Assembly: GCA_017624235.1 (NCBI GenBank)
Contig: JAGANL010000045.1
Location: 26,682-90,681, forward strand
Source of the DNA: Lachnospiraceae bacterium
GTDB taxonomy: Bacteria; Bacillota; Clostridia; Lachnospirales; Lachnospiraceae
Direction: 5' to 3'
Length of the DNA: 64,000 nt
Below, piece after piece: positions 8,217 to 16,458 of this stretch. The notes under the pieces were generated by a model. It did no database searches. It was given only the letters and a program-made list of their open reading frames with translations, and was not told the origin of the DNA. Each line of letters starts with the position of its first letter. Within the stretch, counting starts at the first letter, position 1. Both the position numbers and the translations under genes were made by a program.

Positions 8217-8245
8217 ATTATAGCATATTTTCTACATGTCATCAA
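8217..8245 (-). promoter_or_regulatory. Promoter of the DtxR-type gene
   Basis: Read on the minus strand: TTGATG (8245-8240), 17-base spacer, TATAAT (8222-8217), about 35 bases before the start codon. Confidence 0.7.
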
Positions 8246-8280
8246 ACTCCATAAAATCCAATATTTTCTAATTTTTATTA

Positions 8281-8313
8281 TTGACAACTAATAAATGTTA
8301 GCATATACTAACA
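8281..8313 (+). promoter_or_regulatory. feo promoter with DtxR-type operator over the -10 box
   Basis: TTGACA (8281-8286), 17-base spacer, TATACT (8304-8309). The inverted repeat GTTAG-CATATA-CTAAC (8298-8313) covers the -10 box and resembles iron/manganese boxes bound by DtxR/MntR proteins (TTAGnnnnnnCTAA core). The divergent gene encodes such a protein. Confidence 0.75.
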
Positions 8314-8372
8314 GTGCAAAAAGAAAGCTTCTTATTGGTAAACCGCATAATAGATCAGGAAAGAAGGAATGT

Positions 8373-8588
8373 ATGATGCCGTTAACAATGGTAAGAACAG
8401 GAGAAAAAAGCATTATCCGTAAGGTGGGTGGCAAAGAGGAGACAAGACGTTTCCTGGAAAATCTGGGATTTGTAGCAGGAGGAACCGTTACGGTTGTATC
8501 CGAAACAGGTGGAAATATCATTGTAAATGTAAAGGAATCCAGAGTGGCGATTGGAAAAGATATGGCAAATAAAATCATGGTGGGCTAA
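8373..8588 (+). CDS. feoA: FeoA-type ferrous iron transport accessory protein (first copy)
   Basis: 71 residues with the SH3-like FeoA fold: start MMPLTMVRTGEK, GGKEETRRFLENLGFVAGGTVTVVSE, then GGNIIVNVKESRVAIGKDMANKIMV. FeoA is a small cytosolic partner of the FeoB iron pump. An open frame reaches back to 8295, but AAAGAAGGAA at 8360-8369 supports the start at 8373 (or 8376). First gene after the iron-box promoter; another FeoA-like gene follows 40 bases later. Confidence 0.88.
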   Translation: MMPLTMVRTGEKSIIRKVGGKEETRRFLENLGFVAGGTVTVVSETGGNIIVNVKESRVAIGKDMANKIMVG

Positions 8589-8628
8589 TCTGTCCGTTAT
8601 GTATAGATCAGAAAAAGGAGAGGAAAAG

Positions 8629-8868
8629 ATGACACTGAAGGATGTAAAATGCGGCCAGACAGTGAAGGTTGCAAAATTAACCGGGGAAGGACCGGTCAAG
8701 AGGCGTATCATGGATATGGGTATTACAAAAGGAATTGAAATTTTTGTCAGGAAGGTTGCTCCGCTTGGCGATCCGGTAGAAGTAACGGTCAGAGGATATG
8801 AGCTGTCATTGCGAAAGGCCGATGCGGAAATGATTCTTGTCGAAGAATTTTTATTGAACAAAGGTTAG
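8629..8868 (+). CDS. feoA: FeoA-type ferrous iron transport accessory protein (second copy)
   Basis: 79 residues: MTLKDVKCGQTVKVAKL, then the conserved GEGPVKRRIMDMGITKGIEI turn, APLGDPVEVTVRGYELSLRKADAEMI end, which is the canonical FeoA/DtxR-SH3 pattern. It is closer to textbook FeoA than the first copy, so the two may have different roles in the Feo complex. AAAAGGAGAGG at 8614-8624 fixes the start at 8629. Confidence 0.9.
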   Translation: MTLKDVKCGQTVKVAKLTGEGPVKRRIMDMGITKGIEIFVRKVAPLGDPVEVTVRGYELSLRKADAEMILVEEFLLNKG

Positions 8869-8934
8869 TTAGAACTAATTATAGTGAGATAAGTAAAATC
8901 AAAGAGAGCAAGGAACCTGACGGAGAATGTCAGG
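8865..8934 (+). promoter_or_regulatory. Inverted repeat and leader hairpin before feoB
   Basis: TTAGT-TAGA-ACTAA (8865-8878) overlaps the feoA stop and shares the TTAG/CTAA arms of the upstream iron box but with a shorter centre. A hairpin CCTGAC (8916-8921) / GTCAGG (8929-8934) sits right before the feoB ribosome site. Either could tune feoB separately. Confidence 0.4.
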
Positions 8935-8951
8935 CGGAAAAGAGGTAATAT

Positions 8952-11135
8952 ATGTCAATCAAAATTGCATTAGCAGGAAACCCTAACTGCGGTAAAACAA
9001 CATTATTCAATGCCTTGACAGGATCGAATCAGTTTGTGGGAAACTGGCCGGGTGTTACGGTAGAGAAAAAGGAAGGGAAATTAAAGGGGCATAAGGATGT
9101 CATTATTATGGATCTGCCGGGTATTTATTCCCTGTCGCCCTATACGCTGGAGGAAGTGGTAGCCAGAAATTATCTGATTGAACAGAGACCCGACGTGATT
9201 TTAAATATTGTGGACGGAACCAATATAGAGCGTAATCTGTATCTTTCCACACAGCTGATGGAGCTTGGAATCCCGGTCGTCATGGCAGTCAACATGATGG
9301 ATGTCGTAGAAAAGAACGGCGATCATATCGATACAGCAAAGCTTCAGGAAAAACTGGGATGCGAGGTCACAGAGATTTCCGCTTTAAAAGGCAGGGGTAT
9401 TGAAGCTGCGGCAGAAAAGGCGGTTCGGGCTGCCGGAAGCAAGGAAGCATTACAGCCGGTACATAAATTTGCCCCGGAGGTAGAAAAGGTATTAGAGTCC
9501 GTTGAACAGAAGCTTGGCAGTGAGATTTTAAAGGAGCAGAAGCGATTTTTTGCAATCAAGCTTCTGGAGAAGGATGATAAGATTGCAGAACAGATGCAGA
9601 AGGTTCCGGATGTATCCGCAGAGATTGCCCATATGGAAGAGGAGATGGACGATGATACGGAAAGCATCATCACCAATGAAAGATATGTTTATATTTCTTC
9701 TATTATAGGAGAGTGCTATAAAAAGGGCAATAAAGAGAAGCTGACTGTATCGGATAAGATAGACCGCATCGTGACAAACCGTTTTCTGGCCCTTCCGATT
9801 TTTGCCCTTGTTATGTTTCTGGTATACTATATATCTGTAACGACGGTAGGAACCTGGGCAACGGATTGGGCAAATGACGGAGTATTTGGTGAAGGTTTTC
9901 GTCTCTTTGGTTTGGAGATTCCGGGCATTCCGGTGCTGGTAGAATCCGCTCTTAACGCTGTGGGATGTGCTGACTGGCTGTCCGGGCTGATTCTGGATGG
10001 TATCGTGGCCGGTGTAGGAGCTGTCCTTGGCTTTGTACCGCAGATGCTTGTGCTCTTTATCTTTCTGGCATTTTTAGAGGCGTGCGGTTATATGGCACGA
10101 GTAGCATTTATCATGGATCGTATCTTCCGAAAGTTCGGTCTTTCCGGGAAATCCTTTATTCCGATGCTTATCGGTACCGGATGCGGTGTGCCGGGAGTTA
10201 TGGCTTCCAGAACGATTGAAAATGACCGTGACCGTAAAATGACCATTATGACCACTACCTTTATTCCGTGCGGTGCGAAGCTTCCGATTATTGCACTGAT
10301 TGCAGGAGCTTTATTCGATGGGGCATGGTGGGTATCGCCAAGTGCCTATTTTGTGGGAATTGCAGCAATCATCTGCGCCGGTATCATTTTAAAGAAGACA
10401 AAAATGTTTGCAGGTGATCCAGCGCCGTTTGTGATGGAGCTTCCGGCCTACCATATGCCTACCGCAGGCAATGTGCTTCGAAGCATGTGGGAGCGGGGAT
10501 GGTCTTTTATCAAAAAAGCTGGTACAATTATCCTGTTATCTACTATTGTAATCTGGTTTACAACCTATTTTGGATGGGTGGATGGACAGTTCAGAATGCT
10601 GGAGGATCTGGAGATCGATCATAGCATTCTGGCTGCAATCGGCAATGCCATTGCATGGCTCTTTATCCCGCTTGGATGGGGAGACTGGAAATCTGCTGTA
10701 GCAGCGATTACGGGACTGGTAGCCAAGGAGAATGTAGTTGGTACCTTTGGTATCCTTTTCGGATTTGCAGAGGTAGCTGAGGACGGTGCAGAATATTGGG
10801 GGACTCTTGCAGGAAGTATGACCGCTGTAGCAGCCTATTCCTTCCTGGTATTTAACCTGTTATGTGCACCCTGCTTTGCAGCTATGGGCGCTATTAAGAG
10901 GGAAATGAATAATGCGAGATGGTTCTGGTTTGCAATTGGTTATCAGACGCTGCTTGCTTATGTTGTTTCTTTGTGTGTATACCAGCTTGGTACCCTGTTT
11001 ACAACAGGCGTATTCGGCATCGGAACAGTGGCGGCTATTATACTGGTAGCAGGTTTTCTCTATCTGTTAGTCCGGCCGTATCAGGAAAGCAGGGCTCTGA
11101 GGATGAATTTGAAAAAAGCGGCGAAGGCAGAGTAA
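8952..11135 (+). CDS. feoB: Ferrous iron transport protein B
   Basis: 727-residue membrane GTPase that imports Fe(II). The N-terminal G domain has G1 GNPNCGKT (9-16), the switch I region with GNWPGVTVEKK, G3 DLPGIYSLSPYT, G4 NMMD and a G5-like EISALKGRGIE. A helical linker follows to about residue 270, then two Gate-type membrane halves with the Cys-bearing motifs GTGCGVPG and FIPCGAKLP, and the second Gate with KENVVGTFGILFG. Length is normal for clostridial FeoB. Downstream of two feoA genes and directly followed by a Feo-associated small protein. Confidence 0.97.
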   Translation: MSIKIALAGNPNCGKTTLFNALTGSNQFVGNWPGVTVEKKEGKLKGHKDVIIMDLPGIYSLSPYTLEEVVARNYLIEQRPDVILNIVDGTNIERNLYLSTQLMELGIPVVMAVNMMDVVEKNGDHIDTAKLQEKLGCEVTEISALKGRGIEAAAEKAVRAAGSKEALQPVHKFAPEVEKVLESVEQKLGSEILKEQKRFFAIKLLEKDDKIAEQMQKVPDVSAEIAHMEEEMDDDTESIITNERYVYISSIIGECYKKGNKEKLTVSDKIDRIVTNRFLALPIFALVMFLVYYISVTTVGTWATDWANDGVFGEGFRLFGLEIPGIPVLVESALNAVGCADWLSGLILDGIVAGVGAVLGFVPQMLVLFIFLAFLEACGYMARVAFIMDRIFRKFGLSGKSFIPMLIGTGCGVPGVMASRTIENDRDRKMTIMTTTFIPCGAKLPIIALIAGALFDGAWWVSPSAYFVGIAAIICAGIILKKTKMFAGDPAPFVMELPAYHMPTAGNVLRSMWERGWSFIKKAGTIILLSTIVIWFTTYFGWVDGQFRMLEDLEIDHSILAAIGNAIAWLFIPLGWGDWKSAVAAITGLVAKENVVGTFGILFGFAEVAEDGAEYWGTLAGSMTAVAAYSFLVFNLLCAPCFAAMGAIKREMNNARWFWFAIGYQTLLAYVVSLCVYQLGTLFTTGVFGIGTVAAIILVAGFLYLLVRPYQESRALRMNLKKAAKAE

Positions 11136-11156
11136 GGAATGGTTAGGAGGCAGAGC

Positions 11157-11297
11157 ATGGGAACTTTGATTGTTGGACTTTTAGTGCTTGGTGTGGTAGT
11201 ATTAGTCATACGCAGCATGATACGTGACAAAAAAAACGGAAAATCTCTTCAGTGCGGCGAAGATTGTAAACACTGTGGAGGAGGCTGCTGTCATTGA
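11157..11297 (+). CDS. FeoB-associated Cys-rich membrane protein
   Basis: 46 residues from ATG 11157 to TGA 11295-11297, RBS TTAGGAGG at 11143-11150. One N-terminal membrane helix (GTLIVGLLVLGVVVLVI) is followed by a short basic stretch and a Cys-rich tail, CGEDCKHCGGGCCH, with five Cys and two His. Location 21 bases after feoB and this architecture match the FeoB_associated (virus-attachment p12-like) family. It probably handles Fe(II) on the cytosolic side or stabilises FeoB, but this is inference. Confidence 0.9.
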   Translation: MGTLIVGLLVLGVVVLVIRSMIRDKKNGKSLQCGEDCKHCGGGCCH

Positions 11298-11362
11298 AGC
11301 CGGCAGATGGAAAACGGATTTCAGGAAAGCCTGTATAGTCTGTACGGCGCCTGGAAAGGAGC

Positions 11363-11803
11363 ATGGTTATAGAAATGCAGGAATATACAGCAACTCATCT
11401 TGTAAAAGGAGAGGATCTGAATCATCATGGCACATTGTTTGCAGCCCGCGGCGCAGCCTGGTTTGTGGAGTCTGCTTTTATTGCGGCCGCCTGTGCACAG
11501 GGAGATACTTCGCAGGTCGTGTGCAGGAATCTGCACGGAATGTCTTTCCGAAAACCGGTGAAAAAAGGATCGGTGCTTCAGTTTAAGAGCCGGATCGTGC
11601 ATGCCGGACGCACCAGCCTGATGGTGCATGTAAGCGGCGGGGATGCCCTGACGGGTGAGACGGCCATAGAAGGCTACGTCACCTTTGTTACGGTAGAGGA
11701 AGGAAGCGGCAGAAAGCTGGTGCATGGAATCGTGCTGGATGAGCCGCAGGATGAGGAAGAGAAAAGGCAGCGGGAGGAAGCAGCAGAGCTTCTGAGAGTA
11801 TAA
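11363..11803 (+). CDS. Acyl-CoA thioesterase, hot-dog fold (YkhA/YciA-like)
   Basis: 146 residues. The conserved LNHHGTLFAARGAAWFVESAF helix with the catalytic Asn/His region of the YkhA-type acyl-CoA hydrolases is at about 18-38; GMSFRKPVKKGSVLQFKSRIVHAGRTSL matches the second half of the hot dog. The acidic C-terminal tail (DEPQDEEEKRQREEAAE) is typical. Hydrolyses acyl-CoA in the cytosol; chain length unknown. The start is uncertain: AAAGGAG lies almost against ATG 11363, and an in-frame ATG at 11375 is an alternative. Confidence 0.85.
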   Translation: MVIEMQEYTATHLVKGEDLNHHGTLFAARGAAWFVESAFIAAACAQGDTSQVVCRNLHGMSFRKPVKKGSVLQFKSRIVHAGRTSLMVHVSGGDALTGETAIEGYVTFVTVEEGSGRKLVHGIVLDEPQDEEEKRQREEAAELLRV

Positions 11804-11824
11804 ACTGTTCTTTTTAAGAGAGGC

Positions 11825-11872
11825 TGAGCATATGCTTTAGAGAGACCGGAAACGGGGAAAAGCATATGCTCA
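11825..11872 (+). promoter_or_regulatory. Perfect 14-bp inverted repeat enclosing the spmA ribosome site and start codon
   Basis: TGAGCATATGCTTT (11825-11838) and AAAGCATATGCTCA (11859-11872) are exact reverse complements with a 20-base loop holding the GGGGA ribosome site. The spmA ATG (11866) lies inside the right arm. AATTTTATTT follows, so the structure can act as a terminator or hide the start codon. Confidence 0.75.
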
Positions 11873-12531
11873 ATTTTATTTGGGCGTTCATGATTCTGAT
11901 TGGTATACTGTACGGTGCTTTGACCGGGCAGATGGAGCAGGTCACGAATGCGGCGCTGGATTCGGCCGGAGAGGCGGTATCTTTGTGTATTACCATGTTT
12001 GGAGTGATGGCGCTCTGGGTGGGACTGATGGAGATTGCACAGAATGCAGGTATCATTACCAGACTGACCAGGGGGATTCAACCCTTTATCAGCTTTATGT
12101 TTCCCGAAATTCCAAAGGAGCATCCTGCCAGAGAATATATTGCAACGAATCTGATTGCCAATATACTGGGACTTGGCTGGGCCTGTACGCCGGCAGGGCT
12201 AAAGGCTATGGAGGCATTGGCACAGCTGGAAGGTGAACGGGGAAATCCGGAATATGTGGAACAGGAAGCCAAAAAATTCCCGGCCGGCAGCCGGCGGAGC
12301 CGATCAGCCAGTCGGGAAATGTGTACCTTTTTGATCTTAAATATTTCATCCCTGCAGCTCATACCGGTCAATATGATTGCTTACAGAAGCCAGTACGGCA
12401 GTGTGAATCCGGCACGCATTATTGCACCGGCGATTGTGGCAACCTTTTGCAGTACCATAGCTGCAGTCCTGTACTGCAAACTGATGGATAGAAAAAAATT
12501 CCTCCGAAAGACTCAGGTTTCCTCCAAATAG
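11866..12531 (+). CDS. spmA: Spore maturation protein A
   Basis: 221-residue membrane protein with a nucleoside-recognition/Gate-type fold. MLNFIWAFMILIGI matches the usual SpmA N-terminus and so fixes the start. Further family blocks: LCITMFGVMALWVGLMEIA, IQPFISFMFPEIPKEHPA, ATNLIANILGLGWACTPAG and LNISSLQLIPVNMIAYR. SpmA acts with SpmB in spore core dehydration and heat resistance in Bacillus. Here spmB is 1.7 kb away rather than adjacent. The 3' end overlaps the opposing MgtC-like gene by 19 bases. Confidence 0.93.
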   Translation: MLNFIWAFMILIGILYGALTGQMEQVTNAALDSAGEAVSLCITMFGVMALWVGLMEIAQNAGIITRLTRGIQPFISFMFPEIPKEHPAREYIATNLIANILGLGWACTPAGLKAMEALAQLEGERGNPEYVEQEAKKFPAGSRRSRSASREMCTFLILNISSLQLIPVNMIAYRSQYGSVNPARIIAPAIVATFCSTIAAVLYCKLMDRKKFLRKTQVSSK

Positions 12532-13199
12532 CTGACACCATCCACATGGCTTAGTTCCGTCAGGACATCCTGATGCTTTTTGCGACAGCCAAGATCCATT
12601 TCCAGCAGAAGAATCAGATCGGAGTTTTTAGAAAGCTTTTGTTTTTCCAGAGAGGTAACAGCATAACCGGCCTGACGGATGTACTCGAACAATGGCCGGG
12701 AGCCGGTATCGGAATCCACCTCCAGATAAAGGCCGATGATACGGTTGGATTCCCGCTGTCGGTTATCCAGATAGGGAAGAAAATGTATCGTGATAATGAT
12801 CAGTACAAAGGCAATGGTGGACATGACAATCATACCGGAGCCGACTGCAATGCCCAAGGTGGCGGCAACCCACAGACCTGCTGCAGTAGTCAGTCCCCTT
12901 ACCTGATTTTTGTGTGTGATGATGATTGTCCCGACACCCAGAAAGCCGATTCCGCTGATGACACCCGAGGGAATACGGGCCGCATCGGCGGCTCCTCCGG
13001 TAATGTCCCAGAGATGGATGTTGACAATCGTAGCGAGCGCTGCCCCAAGACAGACTAAAGCGAAGGTCTTGATTCCCGCAATCTGGCGCTTGGCAGCCCG
13101 TTCCATTCCGATAAAGCAGCCAAACAGCGTGGCCAGTATGAGGCGCAGAAGGATGGAAAGGTCATTCCAGCTTTCTGCATATTCGATCCAGTGAGTCAT
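12513..13199 (-). CDS. MgtC/SapB-family membrane protein
   Basis: 228 residues. N-terminal membrane domain with the MgtC pattern: LRLILATLFGCFIGMERAAKRQIAGIKTF... , then GAADAARIPSGVISGIGFLGVGTII and RGLTTAAGLWVAATLGIAVGSG, about five helices; C-terminal cytosolic ACT-like domain from about 140. Family members include virulence-associated MgtC and housekeeping proteins affecting Mg2+ or ATPase activity; the function here is unknown. Start at 13199: AAGGAGG is 8 bases before this ATG, while an upstream GTG (13208) touches the ribosome site. It lies on the minus strand between spmA and spmB. Confidence 0.88.
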   Translation of the reverse strand: MTHWIEYAESWNDLSILLRLILATLFGCFIGMERAAKRQIAGIKTFALVCLGAALATIVNIHLWDITGGAADAARIPSGVISGIGFLGVGTIIITHKNQVRGLTTAAGLWVAATLGIAVGSGMIVMSTIAFVLIIITIHFLPYLDNRQRESNRIIGLYLEVDSDTGSRPLFEYIRQAGYAVTSLEKQKLSKNSDLILLLEMDLGCRKKHQDVLTELSHVDGVSYLEET

Positions 13200-13330
13200 G
13201 CAGAACACCTCCTTATGTGGGATATAGGATATATACTATTATAACAAAAAATCTTGTTCTTTAAAATATTATATGAGATAATTACAGCAGGTGTATGCTT
13301 GAAATCACAGGTGACTTTAGGGGAATTTTC

Positions 13331-14173
13331 ATGAAGCAGATTATGAGAAAAAAGTGGGGGCTGCTTTTCGCAGGGGCGCTTTGTGCGGCGCTGTTATGGG
13401 CAGTCTGCACAGATGGAGGCGCCGGCTATGCCGGGCCGGAAGTGGGACAGCCCTGTATCTGCTTTCTACAGACACAGGACGACGCGGATTGTATTCTGAT
13501 CTGGCAGGGCGAGGATGCGGTTATGATCGATACCGGCGAGGCGGCCGATGCCACAAGTATTCTGGTGTCAATGGAGCAGCTTGGGATTGAGAAATTGGAT
13601 GCCCTGATTCTTACCCATCCGGATAAGGATCATATTGGAGGAGCTACGGCTGTGGTACAGGAAATTCCAGTGGAACGGGTGTTTGAACCATATTATGCAC
13701 TGGAAAATGAACGCCTGGATGAGCTGCATGAGTTGTTTGACAGGCTGCAGCTTTCTGTGGAGATTGTGGAGGAGGATTTCAGGATGGAGCTTGACAGTTT
13801 TACGCTGACGGTGTATCCTCCACAGGAAAAGGAATACAAAAAGGATAATAATTATTCGCTTGCGGTGCTTTTCCAGTCAGGAGACAGCTACGCTTTCTTT
13901 ACCGGAGATGCCATGAAAAAGAGGCAGAAGGAGCTGTTAGAGCTGAATTTGCCACAGACAGGACTTTTGAAGGTGCCGTATCATGGAAGATATGTAAAGG
14001 ATGAAGAGGAGCTCATTCGTAAAATGGCTCCTGAATATGCCGTGATTACCGCGGCAGAAGCCGCCCCGGAAGTGGAGCGCGCATTGGATACGGTGGGATC
14101 TGAGGTTTTTTATTCCGGAAGGGAGAATGTACTGTTTCAGACAGACGGACGGAATTTCAGGCTGGTAGAGTAA
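13331..14173 (+). CDS. Membrane-anchored ComEC/Rec2-like metallo-beta-lactamase-fold hydrolase
   Basis: 280 residues: N-terminal signal anchor (WGLLFAGALCAALLWAV), then an MBL domain like the C-terminal domain of ComEC. Metal motif THPDKDHIGG at about residue 97, AVMIDTGEAADA before it, FFTGDA at about 193 and KVPYHGRY at about 220 supply the ligands. Stand-alone ComEC-type hydrolases are exported enzymes thought to act on nucleic acids or phosphodiesters; substrate unknown. RBS AGGGGA at 13319-13324 supports start 13331; the frame extends to 13295 without a good site. Confidence 0.82.
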   Translation: MKQIMRKKWGLLFAGALCAALLWAVCTDGGAGYAGPEVGQPCICFLQTQDDADCILIWQGEDAVMIDTGEAADATSILVSMEQLGIEKLDALILTHPDKDHIGGATAVVQEIPVERVFEPYYALENERLDELHELFDRLQLSVEIVEEDFRMELDSFTLTVYPPQEKEYKKDNNYSLAVLFQSGDSYAFFTGDAMKKRQKELLELNLPQTGLLKVPYHGRYVKDEEELIRKMAPEYAVITAAEAAPEVERALDTVGSEVFYSGRENVLFQTDGRNFRLVE

Positions 14174-14240
14174 GGAAGAGAATAAGCGGCCGTGCAGATT
14201 CATATAATGGTGATGAGCTTAACATGCGGGAACAGAGTCT

Positions 14241-14768
14241 ATGGTGAATGTACTCACGAATCTTTCTAACATCATCATTCCTATGATTATCTTTTATATC
14301 GTGGCCACCGGAATTGCTGCAAAGCAGGATATCTACAGTGATTTCATCAAGGGTGCGAAGGACGGCCTGATGACGGTAGTGCAGATCATGCCAACTCTGA
14401 TTGGTCTGATGGTAGCGGTTGGAATACTCAGGGCATCCGGCTTTCTGGGCTTTTTGGGAGAGCTGCTCGGCAGGGTGACAGAGCCGCTTGGACTTCCGGC
14501 AGATGTGATGCCGCTTATTTTTGTCAAGCTGTTTTCTTCCTCTGCGGCCACCGGATTGGTATTGGATTTGTTTAAGGAGCACGGGACGGATTCCTATACC
14601 GGGCTGTTTGTGTCGATTATGATGAGCTGTACGGAAACCGTGTTTTATACAATGAGCGTCTATTATATGGCGGCCAGGGTAACAAAGACCCGCTATACGC
14701 TTACAGGAGCGCTTTTTGCTACGCTTGCAGGCATTGCGGCCAGCGTGATACTGGCAGGAATGATGTAG
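14241..14768 (+). CDS. spmB: Spore maturation protein B
   Basis: 175-residue membrane protein, SpmB family: NIIIPMIIFYIVATGI, DIYSDFIKGAKDG, MPTLIGLMVAVGILRASG, then MPLIFVKLFSSSAATGL and the conserved MMSCTETVFYTMSVYY. Partner of SpmA in spore maturation. In most sporeformers the two genes are adjacent; here an MBL gene and a minus-strand MgtC-like gene separate them. No strong ribosome site precedes ATG 14241, so translation may be weak or the start slightly different. Confidence 0.92.
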   Translation: MVNVLTNLSNIIIPMIIFYIVATGIAAKQDIYSDFIKGAKDGLMTVVQIMPTLIGLMVAVGILRASGFLGFLGELLGRVTEPLGLPADVMPLIFVKLFSSSAATGLVLDLFKEHGTDSYTGLFVSIMMSCTETVFYTMSVYYMAARVTKTRYTLTGALFATLAGIAASVILAGMM

Positions 14769-14822
14769 CGGAATGATACAGAGAGAAAAGGGGTATTTTA
14801 AGATACCGGAAGGGATGAATAA

Positions 14823-15743
14823 ATGAAAAAGATTACATTAGGAAAAAGTGGTATTCAGGTTCCGGCAGCAGCGGTCGGCTGTATGCGAATGGATGAACTG
14901 GGACCGAAGGAGGCCGCAGAATACATAGAAGGATGTCTAGAGGCAGGTGCCAATTTCTTCGATCATGCGGATATCTATGGCAGCGGCATGTGTGAGGAGA
15001 TATTCGGTCAGGCATTCCGTATGCTGGGACAGCCGAGGGAAAATGTTTTTCTGCAGTCCAAATGCGGTATTATACCGGGGAAAATGTACGATCTGTCCAA
15101 AGAGCATATCCTACAGTCTGTGGATGGTATACTGAAAAGACTGGATACGGAGTATCTGGACATGCTTGTGCTGCACAGGCCGGATGCGCTGATGGAGCCG
15201 GAGGAGGTTGCGGAGGCATTTGACTGCTTAGAGGCAAGCGGCAAGGTTAAATATTTCGGTGTATCAAACCAGAAACCGATGCAGATAGAGCTTTTGAAAA
15301 AATGTGTAAAGCAGGAGCTTTTGGTGAACCAGCTGCAGTTCAGCCTTCCGGTATCGAATATGGTTGCCAATGGTCTGGAGGTTAATATGACCAGTGAGGG
15401 CAGTGCGGACCGGGACGGAAGTGTGCTGGATTACTGTCGTTTACATGACATTACGATTCAGGCATGGTCACCCTTCCAGATGGGAAACTGGAAAGGCCTG
15501 TTTTTGGGAAGCAGTGAATATCCGGAGCTAAATCAGCTCATGCATGAGCTGGGTGAGAAATACGATGCAACCGACAACATGATTGCAACGGCCTGGATCA
15601 TGCGGCATCCGGCCAATATGCAGATGATTGCAGGTACGATGCACTTAAAGCGACTGCAGGAAATTGCAAGAGCCACAGAGCTTGAAATTACAAGGGAAGA
15701 ATGGTATCAGCTGTATCTTGCGGCAGGGCATATCCTGCCGTAA
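14823..15743 (+). CDS. Aldo/keto reductase, YdhF-like
   Basis: 306 residues with TIM-barrel AKR motifs: GANFFDHADIYG (catalytic Asp and Tyr), a catalytic Lys region QSKCGIIPG, LDMLVLHRPD (His), GVSNQKPMQIELL and the NADP-binding end around IAGTMHLKRLQEI. Closest by pattern to E. coli YdhF-type oxidoreductases. Substrate unknown. GGAAGGGATG at about 14809-14818 provides the ribosome site. Convergent with the response-regulator gene, with only 7 bases between the stops. Confidence 0.88.
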   Translation: MKKITLGKSGIQVPAAAVGCMRMDELGPKEAAEYIEGCLEAGANFFDHADIYGSGMCEEIFGQAFRMLGQPRENVFLQSKCGIIPGKMYDLSKEHILQSVDGILKRLDTEYLDMLVLHRPDALMEPEEVAEAFDCLEASGKVKYFGVSNQKPMQIELLKKCVKQELLVNQLQFSLPVSNMVANGLEVNMTSEGSADRDGSVLDYCRLHDITIQAWSPFQMGNWKGLFLGSSEYPELNQLMHELGEKYDATDNMIATAWIMRHPANMQMIAGTMHLKRLQEIARATELEITREEWYQLYLAAGHILP

Positions 15744-15750
15744 GCGCAGG

Positions 15751-16458
15751 TCAGCAGGAGGTGTCATCCTCCAGCATACGGTAGCCGATACCGATCTCGG
15801 TCATGATGTAGACCGGTTCGCCCGGATTTTCTTCCATTTTCCGGCGGATATTTGCCATATTGACGCGTAGGATACGATTGTTCGTATCCGTATAGGGGCC
15901 CCAGATTTCGGACATAATTGCATCGTAGGTCATAACCTTGCCGGAATTGCGGGCGAGCAGAGCTACAATCTTAAATTCCACCTGTGTCAGGTGGATTTCT
16001 TTTCCCCGAAGCGTGACCAGATGGCGTTCAAAGTCGATGGTCAGGTCACCGGCATGATAGGGACGGTTATAAAGCGCTGAAGTAGTATTTAAGCGGTTGC
16101 TGTGACGCAGCGCCGTGCGCATTCTGGCAAACAGCTCTCTGGAACCGAAGGGTTTGACGATATAGTCATCGGCTCCGGTGTCCAGCGCCAGTACCTTATC
16201 CTTTTCCTGTGTTCTGGCTGAGATAACGATAATCGGGGTGCTGGACCATTCCCGTACCTTTTTGATCAGCTGTATGCCGTCCAGATCAGGCAGACCCAGA
16301 TCTAACAGGACAATATCCGGCTGGATGGAGGTAAACAGGGAAAGACCTTCCGTACCGCTGTATGCAGTGACGGTTTTATAGTCCTGTGCAGAAAGGGTCG
16401 TGGAAATAAAATCGCAGATATTCTTTTCGTCTTCTATAATCAGGGCAGTCAGTTTCAT
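15751..16458 (-). CDS. KdpE-like OmpR-family response regulator
   Basis: 235 residues: receiver domain with phospho-acceptor Asp53 (IVLLDLGLPD), Lys near residue 103 (DYIVKPFG), and a C-terminal winged-helix domain (HLTQVEFKIVALLARNSGKV, then RILRVNMANIRRKMEE and a GIGYRM wing). The sequence pattern is that of KdpE, the regulator of K+ uptake genes. It overlaps the kinase gene by 4 bases (ATGA). No kdpFABC genes lie in the window, so the target may be the nearby ion transporters or a distant operon. Confidence 0.9.
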   Translation of the reverse strand: MKLTALIIEDEKNICDFISTTLSAQDYKTVTAYSGTEGLSLFTSIQPDIVLLDLGLPDLDGIQLIKKVREWSSTPIIVISARTQEKDKVLALDTGADDYIVKPFGSRELFARMRTALRHSNRLNTTSALYNRPYHAGDLTIDFERHLVTLRGKEIHLTQVEFKIVALLARNSGKVMTYDAIMSEIWGPYTDTNNRILRVNMANIRRKMEENPGEPVYIMTEIGIGYRMLEDDTSC

